Shown in pieces: positions 1-5,205 of a stretch of 5,210 nt of DNA. Position 1 is the stretch's first letter, and the number at the start of each line of letters is the position of its first letter. Origin of the DNA: CG2-30-40-21 sp043806395 (GTDB taxonomy: Bacteria > UBA9089 > CG2-30-40-21); contig JAZDHC010000028.1 in assembly GCA_043806395.1 (NCBI GenBank), positions 1 through 5,210 on the forward strand, read 5' to 3'. Made by a program: the position numbers and the translations under genes. A model generated the notes under the pieces. The model was not told the origin of the DNA. It worked only from the letters and a program-made list of their open reading frames with translations, and searched no databases.

Positions 1-22
1 TAAATGTGTAAAACGGAGATTT

Positions 23-103
23 GCCACTAAGACACCAAGACACTAAGAAAACACTAAGGATATCTTCCTTTGTGCTTCCTTCGTGCCTTTGTGCCTTTGT
101 GGC
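23..103. repeat. Imperfect long inverted repeat (38-nt arms, 5-nt loop)
   Basis: Bases 23-60 (starting GCCACTAAGACACCAAG) are complementary to 66-103 (ending CTTTGTGCCTTTGTGGC) at 30 of 38 positions, with only TATCT between them. Each arm is built of short repeated words (CACTAAGA; CTTTGTGC) with a period of about 8-9 bases. The arms resemble dispersed repeat words seen in many environmental bacterial genomes. They would form a strong stem in RNA or a cruciform in DNA. Confidence 0.8.
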
Positions 104-130
104 TAATCCCTTCCACTTTCCACAAGATAT

Positions 131-141
131 TGAGCAATTAC
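131..141. repeat. Possible degenerate copy of the element terminus
   Basis: TGAGCAATTAC differs from the terminal repeat TGAGTAGTTAC at two of eleven positions and has the same orientation as the true right end at 231-241. It could mark the decayed right end of an older element (roughly 1-141, containing the 38-nt stem) nested in or next to a newer one. A match this good has a few percent chance of arising in about 240 bp, so it is only suggestive. Confidence 0.25.
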
Positions 142-168
142 ATTCTACTGAATGTTGGAAAAGAAAAA

Positions 169-203
169 TTCGTGTAAATTCGTGTAATTCGTGTAATTCG
201 TGG
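169..203. repeat. 9-bp tandem repeat (TTCGTGTAA)
   Basis: Three copies of TTCGTGTAA (169-177, 179-187, 188-196) are followed by a partial fourth, TTCGTGG (197-203). One extra A sits between the first two copies. The unit length equals that of the TAATCTGCG array in the element at 3930-4141, although the sequences differ. Confidence 0.85.
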
Positions 204-230
204 CTAAAAATCTCTGTATTCATTTGTAGC

Positions 231-241
231 TGAGTAGTTAC
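231..241. repeat. Right terminal inverted repeat of element copy 1
   Basis: TGAGTAGTTAC is an exact match to 4131-4141 and the exact reverse complement of 3930-3940 and 5070-5080. It marks the junction between the repeat element and the DNA leading to the U32 gene. The base before it is C, so the extended form GTAACTACTCAG (read from the terminus inward) is shared with the termini at 3930 and 5070. Confidence 0.85.
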
Positions 242-276
242 CAAAATGATAATAAGACGACAACGCAAGCATATGT

Positions 277-301
277 AGGGGCAGGTCTTGCACCTGCCCT
301 T
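277..301. repeat. Dispersed hairpin repeat (GGGCAGGT/ACCTGCCC), terminator-like
   Basis: GGGCAGGT (279-286) and ACCTGCCC (292-299) form a perfect 8-bp, GC-rich stem around the 5-nt loop CTTGC, extendable by one G-T and one A-T pair. The downstream bases TTTCATGTTTT are only weakly T-rich, so it could be a poor intrinsic terminator insulating the U32 operon. It also looks like the GTAGGGGCAGGTCTTG-type palindromic repeat dispersed in many environmental genomes. It lies outside the terminal repeat at 241, so it is a separate unit. It almost touches the ATG at 304, which makes that codon an unlikely start. Confidence 0.6.
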
Positions 302-396
302 TCATGTTTTCTCCTCCTTCGACAGACTTACCGATATCAATCTGGACTATAAAAATGTACAATCAGGCAGTAGCAATATCCAACATATCCAACCAT

Positions 397-2808
397 ATGC
401 AGCCAGAGATTGTGTCACCTGCAGGTTCATTGGAGGCTGCATACACTGCGTTTTCATATGGTGCTGATGCTGTGTATCTTGGTCTTACAAAGTTTTCTGC
501 ACGGGCTTATGCCACAAATTTCACAGCAGATCAGGTTGCTGAGATTGTGTCATATGCAAAGATGCTTTCACCATCACGGAAGGTATATCTTGCGATAAAT
601 ACACTCATGCTTGAAAGCCAGCGATGCAAGATAATGCATAGCCTTGCAGAATGTGCAGAAGCAGGGGTTGATGCGTTCATCGTTCAGGACTGGGGCATTG
701 CCTGGCTTGCACGCAAATTTTTTCCAATGGTCAGGCTTCATGCAAGCACACAGATGGCAGTGCATGGGAGGTCTGGTGTAGAGGTACTTGCCAGATGGGG
801 ATTTAACAGGGTTGTCCTTGCACGGGAGCTCACAATTGAGGAGATTCGTGCCTGTGCGGCAACTGGCATAGAAGTAGAGGTGTTTGTCCACGGTGCATTG
901 TGTTATTCAATAAGCGGGCTTTGTATTTTTTCATCACATATGACCGGCAGGAGCGGGAATAGAGGTACTTGTGCACAATGTTGCAGGAACATCTTTTATT
1001 CACAGAACAATGAGGCATATTTTCCATTTTCCATGAAGGATCTTGCTTTGGACAGACATATCAAAGAACTTGTGTCTGCTGGTGTGACTGCACTTAAGAT
1101 TGAAGGCCGCATGAAGAGTCCATTATATGTTGCTGCAGTTACTGATCATTATCGCAAGGTACTTGATAAAAAATTAAGTGACAATGAATGGAAAACAGAA
1201 GAAGAGAATTTGAAAACCATATTCAGCAGGCAGTGGACTGACCTCTATTTTCACTCACAACATGCAGAACCGGTAACAGCTACGGCTATTACCGGGCATC
1301 AAGGTATACCTATTGGCACTGTAAAACAGGTGAAAAAAGAAGGAGGGGTACACCGCATATCGTTTATCACCTCACGGGATATAGAGGTTCACGATGGCAT
1401 TCAGATAAATATTTCAGGAATCAATAAACAGTTCAGCTGCTCAGTTGATGGTCTAATGGTTCGTAATCAGAATGGGAAATTTACACCAGTATGTGTTGCT
1501 AAAAATAATTCACTCGTGAGTGTTATTTTACCAAAGAATTATCCAACGATACCTGAAGGTGCGACAATACGATATGTGTCATCGCAAGCTGTGAAACGCA
1601 AATATGCTATGCCTCATATTACAAATAGCAGCGGCTTAAAATATGCGTTAACAATACACATAACTGTAGACAAGGATCTGGTCTCTGTAGAGGGCAGTTT
1701 TGTAACCCGCACACATGGAACAGGTTGTGCCAGGGTACATCTCAGGCTCAAAGCTGTTGCACCGCAGTCCAAGACACCTGAAGGCATGAAGCAAGCTGCG
1801 ATGGAGGCATTTGGAAAGCTTGGCGACACAGTGTATGAGCTACAGTCACTTTTTATAGATGGGGACAAATTCATCCAGATTTCTATTCTGAACAGTCTCA
1901 GACGCGACCTTGTACAGGAATTGGATAGGGTACGGGAACAATCCATGTCTTCATTTATCGCTACTGCTACTGACGATAATGATGATGTATTAGTCCAAAT
2001 AAAGGAGACAGTTATCCCAGCATGGATATTGAAGGTTGATAATCCACAGATGCTTTTGTCATTTACGCCTGATGACTGGGCATTGGTAACAGAGGTTGTT
2101 GTATCGTTAGACCATCCCGATTGTATGCAAAATATTATTGACTGCATTGCTGTTCATACAGGAAGGGAACGCATAAGAATATCCATTCCAACGATCATGC
2201 GATCATGGGAAGAAAAAGATATGAGAAAGGCTGTACACAATCTTCTTAATGAAGGGTGGTACAAGTGGGAGGCCTCAAATCCCTTTGCATGGGACATGCT
2301 GGAGCCTTTATCAGGGGACATGGACATTTCTGCGGATTGGCACATGTATGTCACAAACACTCGTGCAGGTGTAGCTCTTGCGAGCAAGGGCATTTCATGG
2401 TTCACCCTTTCTCCAGAGGATGGATTTGTTAATATGCAATCAATTATTAATCGATTTGGCAATAGGGCTGCGGTAATATTGTATCAGGACACCCCTCTTT
2501 TTATGTCTTCCACCACGGTAAAAGAAATGTCCGGCAGCTGCAACAATTCTTCTTTTGAGCTTTGCTCGGACCATGGACAGCGAGTTCTTGTAGTTAACCG
2601 TGGATTAAGGACTGTGGTTATCAATACAAGTCCATACTGCATAGCCAGCAGGCTTGATGAACTTATATCTGCAGGTGCTTGCAGATTTCGGGTATATTTC
2701 AATTATAAGGAGTATTCTCCAATAGAATGTGTTTCTATTTGGCGATTAGTTCGTGCAGGCAAGAATGTATCTGGTTCTCATGAAGGAAATTTCAAGCGAG
2801 GAATATAA
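397..2808 (+). CDS. Peptidase U32 family protein, RlhA-like (probable RNA base hydroxylase)
   Basis: This 803-residue protein belongs to the U32 family. Its members were first called collagenases, but TrhP (5-hydroxyuridine at tRNA position 34) and RlhA (5-hydroxycytidine in 23S rRNA) show an RNA-hydroxylation role. From residue 4 it follows the family N-terminus (EIVSPAGS, then GADAVYLG at 22-29). The U32 signature lies around EVFVHGALC (161-169), with Cys169, Cys176, Cys192 and Cys196 as the conserved, probably Fe-S-binding cysteines in a GALC...GLC...GTCAQCC pattern. KIEGRMKSPLY (234-244) closes the catalytic barrel. A DUF3656-like region (about 418-514, with LNSLRR near 498) and the C-terminal HEGNFKRGI are typical of long RlhA-type members; E. 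coli RlhA is about 650 residues, so this one has extra C-terminal sequence. The frame is open from ATG 304, with another ATG at 355. No candidate start has a Shine-Dalgarno; 397 was chosen because conservation begins there and 304 abuts a hairpin. The RNA target cannot be predicted, and the name RlhA is not assigned. Confidence 0.88.
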   Translation: MQPEIVSPAGSLEAAYTAFSYGADAVYLGLTKFSARAYATNFTADQVAEIVSYAKMLSPSRKVYLAINTLMLESQRCKIMHSLAECAEAGVDAFIVQDWGIAWLARKFFPMVRLHASTQMAVHGRSGVEVLARWGFNRVVLARELTIEEIRACAATGIEVEVFVHGALCYSISGLCIFSSHMTGRSGNRGTCAQCCRNIFYSQNNEAYFPFSMKDLALDRHIKELVSAGVTALKIEGRMKSPLYVAAVTDHYRKVLDKKLSDNEWKTEEENLKTIFSRQWTDLYFHSQHAEPVTATAITGHQGIPIGTVKQVKKEGGVHRISFITSRDIEVHDGIQINISGINKQFSCSVDGLMVRNQNGKFTPVCVAKNNSLVSVILPKNYPTIPEGATIRYVSSQAVKRKYAMPHITNSSGLKYALTIHITVDKDLVSVEGSFVTRTHGTGCARVHLRLKAVAPQSKTPEGMKQAAMEAFGKLGDTVYELQSLFIDGDKFIQISILNSLRRDLVQELDRVREQSMSSFIATATDDNDDVLVQIKETVIPAWILKVDNPQMLLSFTPDDWALVTEVVVSLDHPDCMQNIIDCIAVHTGRERIRISIPTIMRSWEEKDMRKAVHNLLNEGWYKWEASNPFAWDMLEPLSGDMDISADWHMYVTNTRAGVALASKGISWFTLSPEDGFVNMQSIINRFGNRAAVILYQDTPLFMSSTTVKEMSGSCNNSSFELCSDHGQRVLVVNRGLRTVVINTSPYCIASRLDELISAGACRFRVYFNYKEYSPIECVSIWRLVRAGKNVSGSHEGNFKRGI
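2798..2803 (+). promoter_or_regulatory. Ribosome binding site for tgt inside the U32 gene
   Basis: GAGGAA lies within the last codons of the U32 gene, five bases before the tgt ATG. With the TAAATG junction (stop followed directly by start), it indicates translational coupling of the two genes and supports 2809 as the tgt start. Confidence 0.75.
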
Positions 2809-3933
2809 ATGGAGGTAACGACAATTAATTTTAATATTATTAAAACTTCAAGCCAGTGCAGGGCAAGGGTTGGAAAAGTTATTACCAATCATGGGGTAAT
2901 AAATACCCCTGCCTTTATGCCTGTTGGAACACAGGCAACGGTAAAGACCATGACACCAGAGGAGCTTTATGAGATTGGTGTAGAAATAATCCTGAGCAAT
3001 GCCTACCATCTTTTTCTACGACCAGGATCAGAGATTGTCAAAATAAGTGGCGGGCTTCATTCGTTTATGCATTGGGATAAACCAATATTGACTGACAGTG
3101 GTGGTTATCAGATATTCAGCCTCAACAGGCTTAGAAAGATTACTGAGGAAGGGGCAAGGTTTCAATCCCATATTGATGGTTCTTATCACCTTTTTACACC
3201 AGAGAGTGTCATAGAATTCCAGACACTACTTGGTTCGGATATTGTCATGCCCTTAGATGAATGTGCCCCATACCCATGTGGTCATGAAGAGGCAAGGATA
3301 GCCAAGGATAGAACTACCAGATGGGCAAAAAGAAACAAGCAAACATTTTTGAGCATGAATAATAATGGTTCAAGCCTTTTTGGTATTGTTCAGGGCAATA
3401 TGTATCCTGATTTGCGGCATGAAAGTATTGACGAATTGACAGATATTGGCTTTGATGGATATGCCATTGGTGGTCTCTCTGTTGGAGAGCCAAAAGAGCT
3501 TATGTATGAGATGCTGAAAGAAACAGTACCGCACCTGCCAGAGAATAGCCCTCACTATCTGATGGGTGTGGGAGCACCAGAGGATATTCTTGAGGCTGTA
3601 GGGACAGGGGTTGATATGTTTGATTGCGTCATGCCTACTCGTCATGCCCGGACAGGGGAGGTTTTTACCTCAAATGGTCCATTAGTTATCAGAAATGCAC
3701 CATGTGCCACAGACACGACACCTATTGATGCTGAGTGTGGCTGTTATGTATGTAGAAATTATTCCAGGGCATATATAAGACACTTGATTCATGTCAATGA
3801 AATACTTGGTGTTAGACTTACTACCTGGCATAACCTTGCCTTTATGATGAATTTAATGAGACAGATACGAGAGAGTATTCAGCAAGAGCGATTTATGGAG
3901 TTTAAGAAGGAATTTCTGGTAAGATGGATGTAA
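2809..3933 (+). CDS. tgt: Queuine/preQ1 tRNA-guanine transglycosylase
   Basis: This 374-residue enzyme swaps guanine 34 for preQ1 in tRNAs with GUN anticodons, a step in queuosine synthesis in the cytoplasm. The N-terminal part carries TPAFMPVGTQATVK (33-46) and the family-typical SNAYHL (63-68). TDSGGYQ gives Asp96 (the general acid/base Asp). Further family residues are Asp150 and Cys152 in DEC, Gln195 in VQG, and GGLSVGE with Val225, the bacterial preQ1-type pattern. FDCVMPTRHAR (271-281) holds the nucleophile Asp272. The zinc site is complete: Cys310, Cys312, Cys315 and His341. The start follows directly on the U32 stop and has a good ribosome site. The last four residues, VRWM, end on a TAA that belongs to the inserted repeat element. 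The frame before insertion would have added about eight residues, giving 381, so the extreme C-terminus is probably altered while all catalytic parts remain. Confidence 0.97.
   Translation: MEVTTINFNIIKTSSQCRARVGKVITNHGVINTPAFMPVGTQATVKTMTPEELYEIGVEIILSNAYHLFLRPGSEIVKISGGLHSFMHWDKPILTDSGGYQIFSLNRLRKITEEGARFQSHIDGSYHLFTPESVIEFQTLLGSDIVMPLDECAPYPCGHEEARIAKDRTTRWAKRNKQTFLSMNNNGSSLFGIVQGNMYPDLRHESIDELTDIGFDGYAIGGLSVGEPKELMYEMLKETVPHLPENSPHYLMGVGAPEDILEAVGTGVDMFDCVMPTRHARTGEVFTSNGPLVIRNAPCATDTTPIDAECGCYVCRNYSRAYIRHLIHVNEILGVRLTTWHNLAFMMNLMRQIRESIQQERFMEFKKEFLVRWM
3922..3929. repeat. Left copy of putative 8-bp target-site duplication
   Basis: AGATGGAT directly precedes the left terminus at 3930, and AGATGGAC (4142-4149) directly follows the right terminus: seven of eight bases match in direct orientation. 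This is the classical mark of a transposition event. If the terminal repeat is taken as 12 bp (TGTAACTACTCA), the duplication would instead be a perfect 6-bp GATGGA. The left copy lies in codons 372-374 of tgt. Confidence 0.7.
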
Positions 3934-3940
3934 CTACTCA
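3930..3940. repeat. Left terminal inverted repeat of element copy 2
   Basis: GTAACTACTCA is identical to 5070-5080 and the reverse complement of 231-241 and 4131-4141. Bases 2-4 (TAA) are the in-frame stop codon of tgt. Confidence 0.9.
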
Positions 3941-3981
3941 GCGAGGGGAATTTACCACAAAGATACAGAGAAGAATTAATA

Positions 3982-4078
3982 CGCAGATTACGCAGATGTT
4001 CTAATAGGAGGACATCCCCCTAACCCACTTCAAAGGGGGAATAAAAAATCTTAATCTGCGTAATCTGCGTAATCTGCG
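3982..4078. repeat. Inner inverted repeat with 9-bp TAATCTGCG tandem array
   Basis: Three perfect tandem TAATCTGCG units (4052-4060, 4061-4069, 4070-4078) face a left arm carrying the complementary words CGCAGATTA and CGCAGAT (3982-3997). The arms can pair in more than one register because the right side has an extra unit, consistent with slippage after the palindrome formed. Confidence 0.85.
4015..4040. repeat. Central hairpin TCCCCCT/AGGGGGA of element copy 2
   Basis: A 7-bp perfect stem (4015-4021 with 4034-4040) encloses a 12-nt loop. It sits near the centre of the 212-bp element, forming its innermost fold. The following AATAAAAAATC is A-rich rather than T-rich, so it is not a + strand intrinsic terminator, and the opposite strand lacks a T tract after the stem as well. 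Confidence 0.75.
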
Positions 4079-4130
4079 GATAATCTTAGTCTGTTTCTGT
4101 GGATTTTTTTCTTTCTCTGTGTCTCTGTGG

Positions 4131-4141
4131 TGAGTAGTTAC
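4131..4141. repeat. Right terminal inverted repeat of element copy 2
   Basis: TGAGTAGTTAC is identical to 231-241. It lies only 26 bases before the lysR start codon, so any lysR promoter active now must lie in or across the element, or transcription must read through from tgt. Confidence 0.9.
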
Positions 4142-4149
4142 AGATGGAC
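4142..4149. repeat. Right copy of putative 8-bp target-site duplication
   Basis: AGATGGAC directly follows the right terminus and matches the left copy (3922-3929) at seven of eight bases. It contains an ATG (4144) that opens the lysR frame but has no ribosome site of its own. Confidence 0.7.
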
Positions 4150-4153
4150 AATA

Positions 4154-4159
4154 AAGGAG
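4154..4159 (+). promoter_or_regulatory. Ribosome binding site deciding the lysR start
   Basis: AAGGAG lies eight bases before ATG 4168, the best Shine-Dalgarno in the window. It selects 4168 over the in-frame ATG at 4144, whose extra eight residues (MDNKGANY) are encoded by the target duplication and the ribosome site itself. In the reconstructed pre-insertion sequence this site would lie inside the 3' end of tgt. Confidence 0.85.
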
Positions 4160-4167
4160 CAAACTAC

Positions 4168-5073
4168 ATGTTAAATAGATTTTCCCTGAAAACATTTTAT
4201 ACCCTGGCAAAGGAAAAAAGCTTTTCCAGTACTGCCAGAATACTCTGTCTGACCCAACCGGCAGTTAGCCATCAGATTCATATTCTGGAAGAATATTTAG
4301 AGACAAGACTATTTGATCGACTCAAGGGTGAGGTGAGTTTAACCCCGTCTGGTGATGTCCTTTTCAGGTATGCCCAAGATATCTTAGAACTTTATCAAAA
4401 AGCAGAAAAAGAGATATCAGGATTGACTGAAACTGCACGAGGCAGATTGGTCATTGGTGCCAGCACAACCATTGGTCAATATCTTTTACCTGTTATCCTC
4501 GGTAGGTTTAAGGACTGTTACCCTAAGGTAGATATCTTTCTCACCAATGCTAACACCAGAGATATTGCTGCTCAATTACTTAATAACCTTATTGACCTTG
4601 GGCTGGTTGAAGGACCAACAGAACATAAGGATATTTTTGTGGAAAAGTTTATGGAGGATGAACTGGTAGTTATTACTCCGACAAAGCATCATTGGCAGGA
4701 GGGTAATGAGATAGATATTGATGAGGTTAAGAAGGAAGCAATTATCTTGCGAGAGCAAGGTTCTGGAACACGAAAGGCAATAGAAAACACGCTATCTATT
4801 GCTGGCATAAAGCTAATGGATTTAAATATTAAAATGGAATTAGGTAGTTCTGAATCAATCAAATCCGCAGTTGAAGCAGGCTTAGGCATAGCTATTATTT
4901 CTCAATGGACAGTGTTAAAGGAAAAAAAATTAGGTTCTCTCAAGATGTTTCGGATCAAGGGGATCAGATTTAAGCGAAACTTTACTGTTATCTTAAAGAA
5001 TACCTTGTTTAAGACAAAGGCTATAGAGCAATTCTTAGACTTCCTGAAAAAGTTTGAAATAAATTATTCGTAA
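4168..5073 (+). CDS. LysR-family transcriptional regulator, CysL-like
   Basis: This 301-residue protein has normal LysR length and acts as a DNA-binding, effector-responsive regulator. The winged helix-turn-helix occupies about residues 1-60, with SFSSTARILCLTQPAVSHQI as the helix pair and RLFDR (47-51) and LTPSG (58-62) after it. A linker helix (about 63-90) leads to a type 2 periplasmic-binding-like effector domain (91-296) with GASTTIGQYLLP (97-108), REQGSGTR (195-202) and EAGLGIAIIS (236-245). The GSGTR motif is characteristic of the CysL/CbbR branch, whose members respond to small anions or metabolites, but the effector here is unknown. The start at 4168 is set by AAGGAG and fits the family. 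It may once have overlapped the end of tgt and shared its operon. Its stop codon (5071-5073) lies inside the terminus of the next repeat element, so the last few residues could also have been changed by an insertion. Confidence 0.93.
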   Translation: MLNRFSLKTFYTLAKEKSFSSTARILCLTQPAVSHQIHILEEYLETRLFDRLKGEVSLTPSGDVLFRYAQDILELYQKAEKEISGLTETARGRLVIGASTTIGQYLLPVILGRFKDCYPKVDIFLTNANTRDIAAQLLNNLIDLGLVEGPTEHKDIFVEKFMEDELVVITPTKHHWQEGNEIDIDEVKKEAIILREQGSGTRKAIENTLSIAGIKLMDLNIKMELGSSESIKSAVEAGLGIAIISQWTVLKEKKLGSLKMFRIKGIRFKRNFTVILKNTLFKTKAIEQFLDFLKKFEINYS

Positions 5074-5080
5074 CTACTCA
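5070..5080. repeat. Left terminal inverted repeat of element copy 3
   Basis: GTAACTACTCA is an exact copy of 3930-3940. Bases 2-4 (TAA) form the in-frame stop codon of lysR, just as the copy at 3930 does for tgt. Confidence 0.88.
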
Positions 5081-5088
5081 GGTGTAAA

Positions 5089-5205
5089 TAAGGAAAAAGG
5101 GGAAAGTAGGGAAAAATGGAAAAAAGAGAGAGAATTATGTTTCTTTTTTCCCTTTTTCCAGCTTTTTCCATTTTCCCTTTAATCTCTTCCCTTTCCCTTT
5201 TACCT
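5089..5205. repeat. Polypurine/polypyrimidine imperfect inverted repeat
   Basis: Bases 5089-5136 are almost all A and G (AAGGAAAAAGGGGAAAG, then GGGAAAAATGGAAAAAAG), and 5139-5204 are almost all T and C. The reverse complement of 5162-5205 (AAAGGTAAAAGGGAAAGG, then GGGAAAATGGAAAAAG) follows the left block with an inserted stretch of about ten bases, so the halves can fold into a long imperfect stem. Strand asymmetry of this kind can also favour triplex (H-DNA) structures. Confidence 0.7.

Larger units (their letters stand above)
1..241. mobile_element. Right-hand part of a MITE-like palindromic element (copy 1, left end outside window)
   Basis: This gene-free stretch ends with TGAGTAGTTAC (231-241), identical to the right end of the complete element at 3930-4141. 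The interior is made of nested inverted repeats: a 38-nt arm pair (23-60 with 66-103) and a looser outer pair, in which bases 12-26 (ACGGAGATTTGCCA) are echoed in reverse complement near 201-217 (TGGCTAAAAATCTCTGT). It also holds a 9-bp tandem array (169-203) and a small hairpin, CATTC-TACT-GAATG (141-154). The matching left terminus is not present and should lie just upstream of base 1, because AAATG at 2-6 pairs with CATTT at 221-225. No transposase or credible protein is encoded, so any movement would need a transposase acting in trans. The assignment rests on shared termini and internal symmetry; target duplication cannot be tested here. Confidence 0.6.
3954..4131. repeat. Outer internal inverted repeat (ACCACAAAGATACAGAGAAG)
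   Basis: Bases 3954-3973 pair with 4112-4131 at 17 of 20 positions. The right arm, ending CTCTGTGTCTCTGTGGT, runs directly into the right terminus. The arms resemble the dispersed CTCTGTGTCTCTGTGG word common in environmental genomes. Confidence 0.8.
3930..4141. mobile_element. Complete 212-bp MITE-like palindromic element (copy 2) between tgt and lysR
   Basis: The element begins GTAACTACTCA (3930-3940) and ends with the exact reverse complement (4131-4141). Inside, three further inverted pairs nest symmetrically: 3954-3973 with 4112-4131 (17 of 20), the CGCAGATTA words at 3982-3997 with the TAATCTGCG array at 4052-4078, and a central TCCCCCT/AGGGGGA hairpin. Flanking AGATGGAT/AGATGGAC looks like an 8-bp target duplication. 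It has no coding capacity. From what I know of insertion-sequence families, GTAA termini with 8-bp duplications point to IS66, so this may be a non-autonomous derivative moved in trans; that link is inference. It overlaps the tgt stop codon (3931-3933) and separates tgt from lysR. A run of seven T at 4104-4110 lies about 25 bases after the stem, too far for a standard terminator. Confidence 0.8.

Noticed and set aside
169..203. TTCGTGTAA array considered as a CRISPR array or an origin iteron cluster
   Set aside because: There are no spacers between the units, and the array sits inside a repeat element with no replication gene nearby. DnaA or Rep binding cannot be supported.
21..233. 70-codon open frame on the + strand
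   Set aside because: It is made wholly of the inverted and tandem repeats of element copy 1, has no ribosome site, and its product (repeated NSCNSCNS) is a translation of the 9-bp repeat.
304..396. N-terminal extension of the U32 protein (residues from ATG 304)
   Set aside because: Its 31 residues have no resemblance to the family, the ATG lies three bases after a hairpin, and conserved sequence starts only after the ATG at 397. It cannot be fully excluded.
574..2702. Several - strand open frames opposite the U32 gene
   Set aside because: They lie antisense to a well-conserved coding frame, have no recognisable domains and no ribosome sites of note, and are shadows of its codon pattern.
4079..4084. 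GATAAT considered as a -10 box for lysR within element copy 2
   Set aside because: No -35-like hexamer lies 15-19 bases upstream (the spacing falls in the TAATCTGCG array) and there is no extended -10, so a promoter cannot be called.
4015..4110. Element copy 2 considered as an intrinsic terminator for tgt
   Set aside because: The central hairpin is followed by A-rich sequence, and the T-run at 4104-4110 is about 25 bases beyond the nearest stem. A long cruciform may hinder transcription, but the standard terminator pattern is absent.
4001..4210. 69-codon open frame on the - strand (product with HHRDTEKE and RRLRRLRRLR)
   Set aside because: Its low-complexity product is the translation of the element repeats, and it overlaps the lysR start and ribosome site. 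Proteins of this type are typical artefacts of these dispersed repeats.
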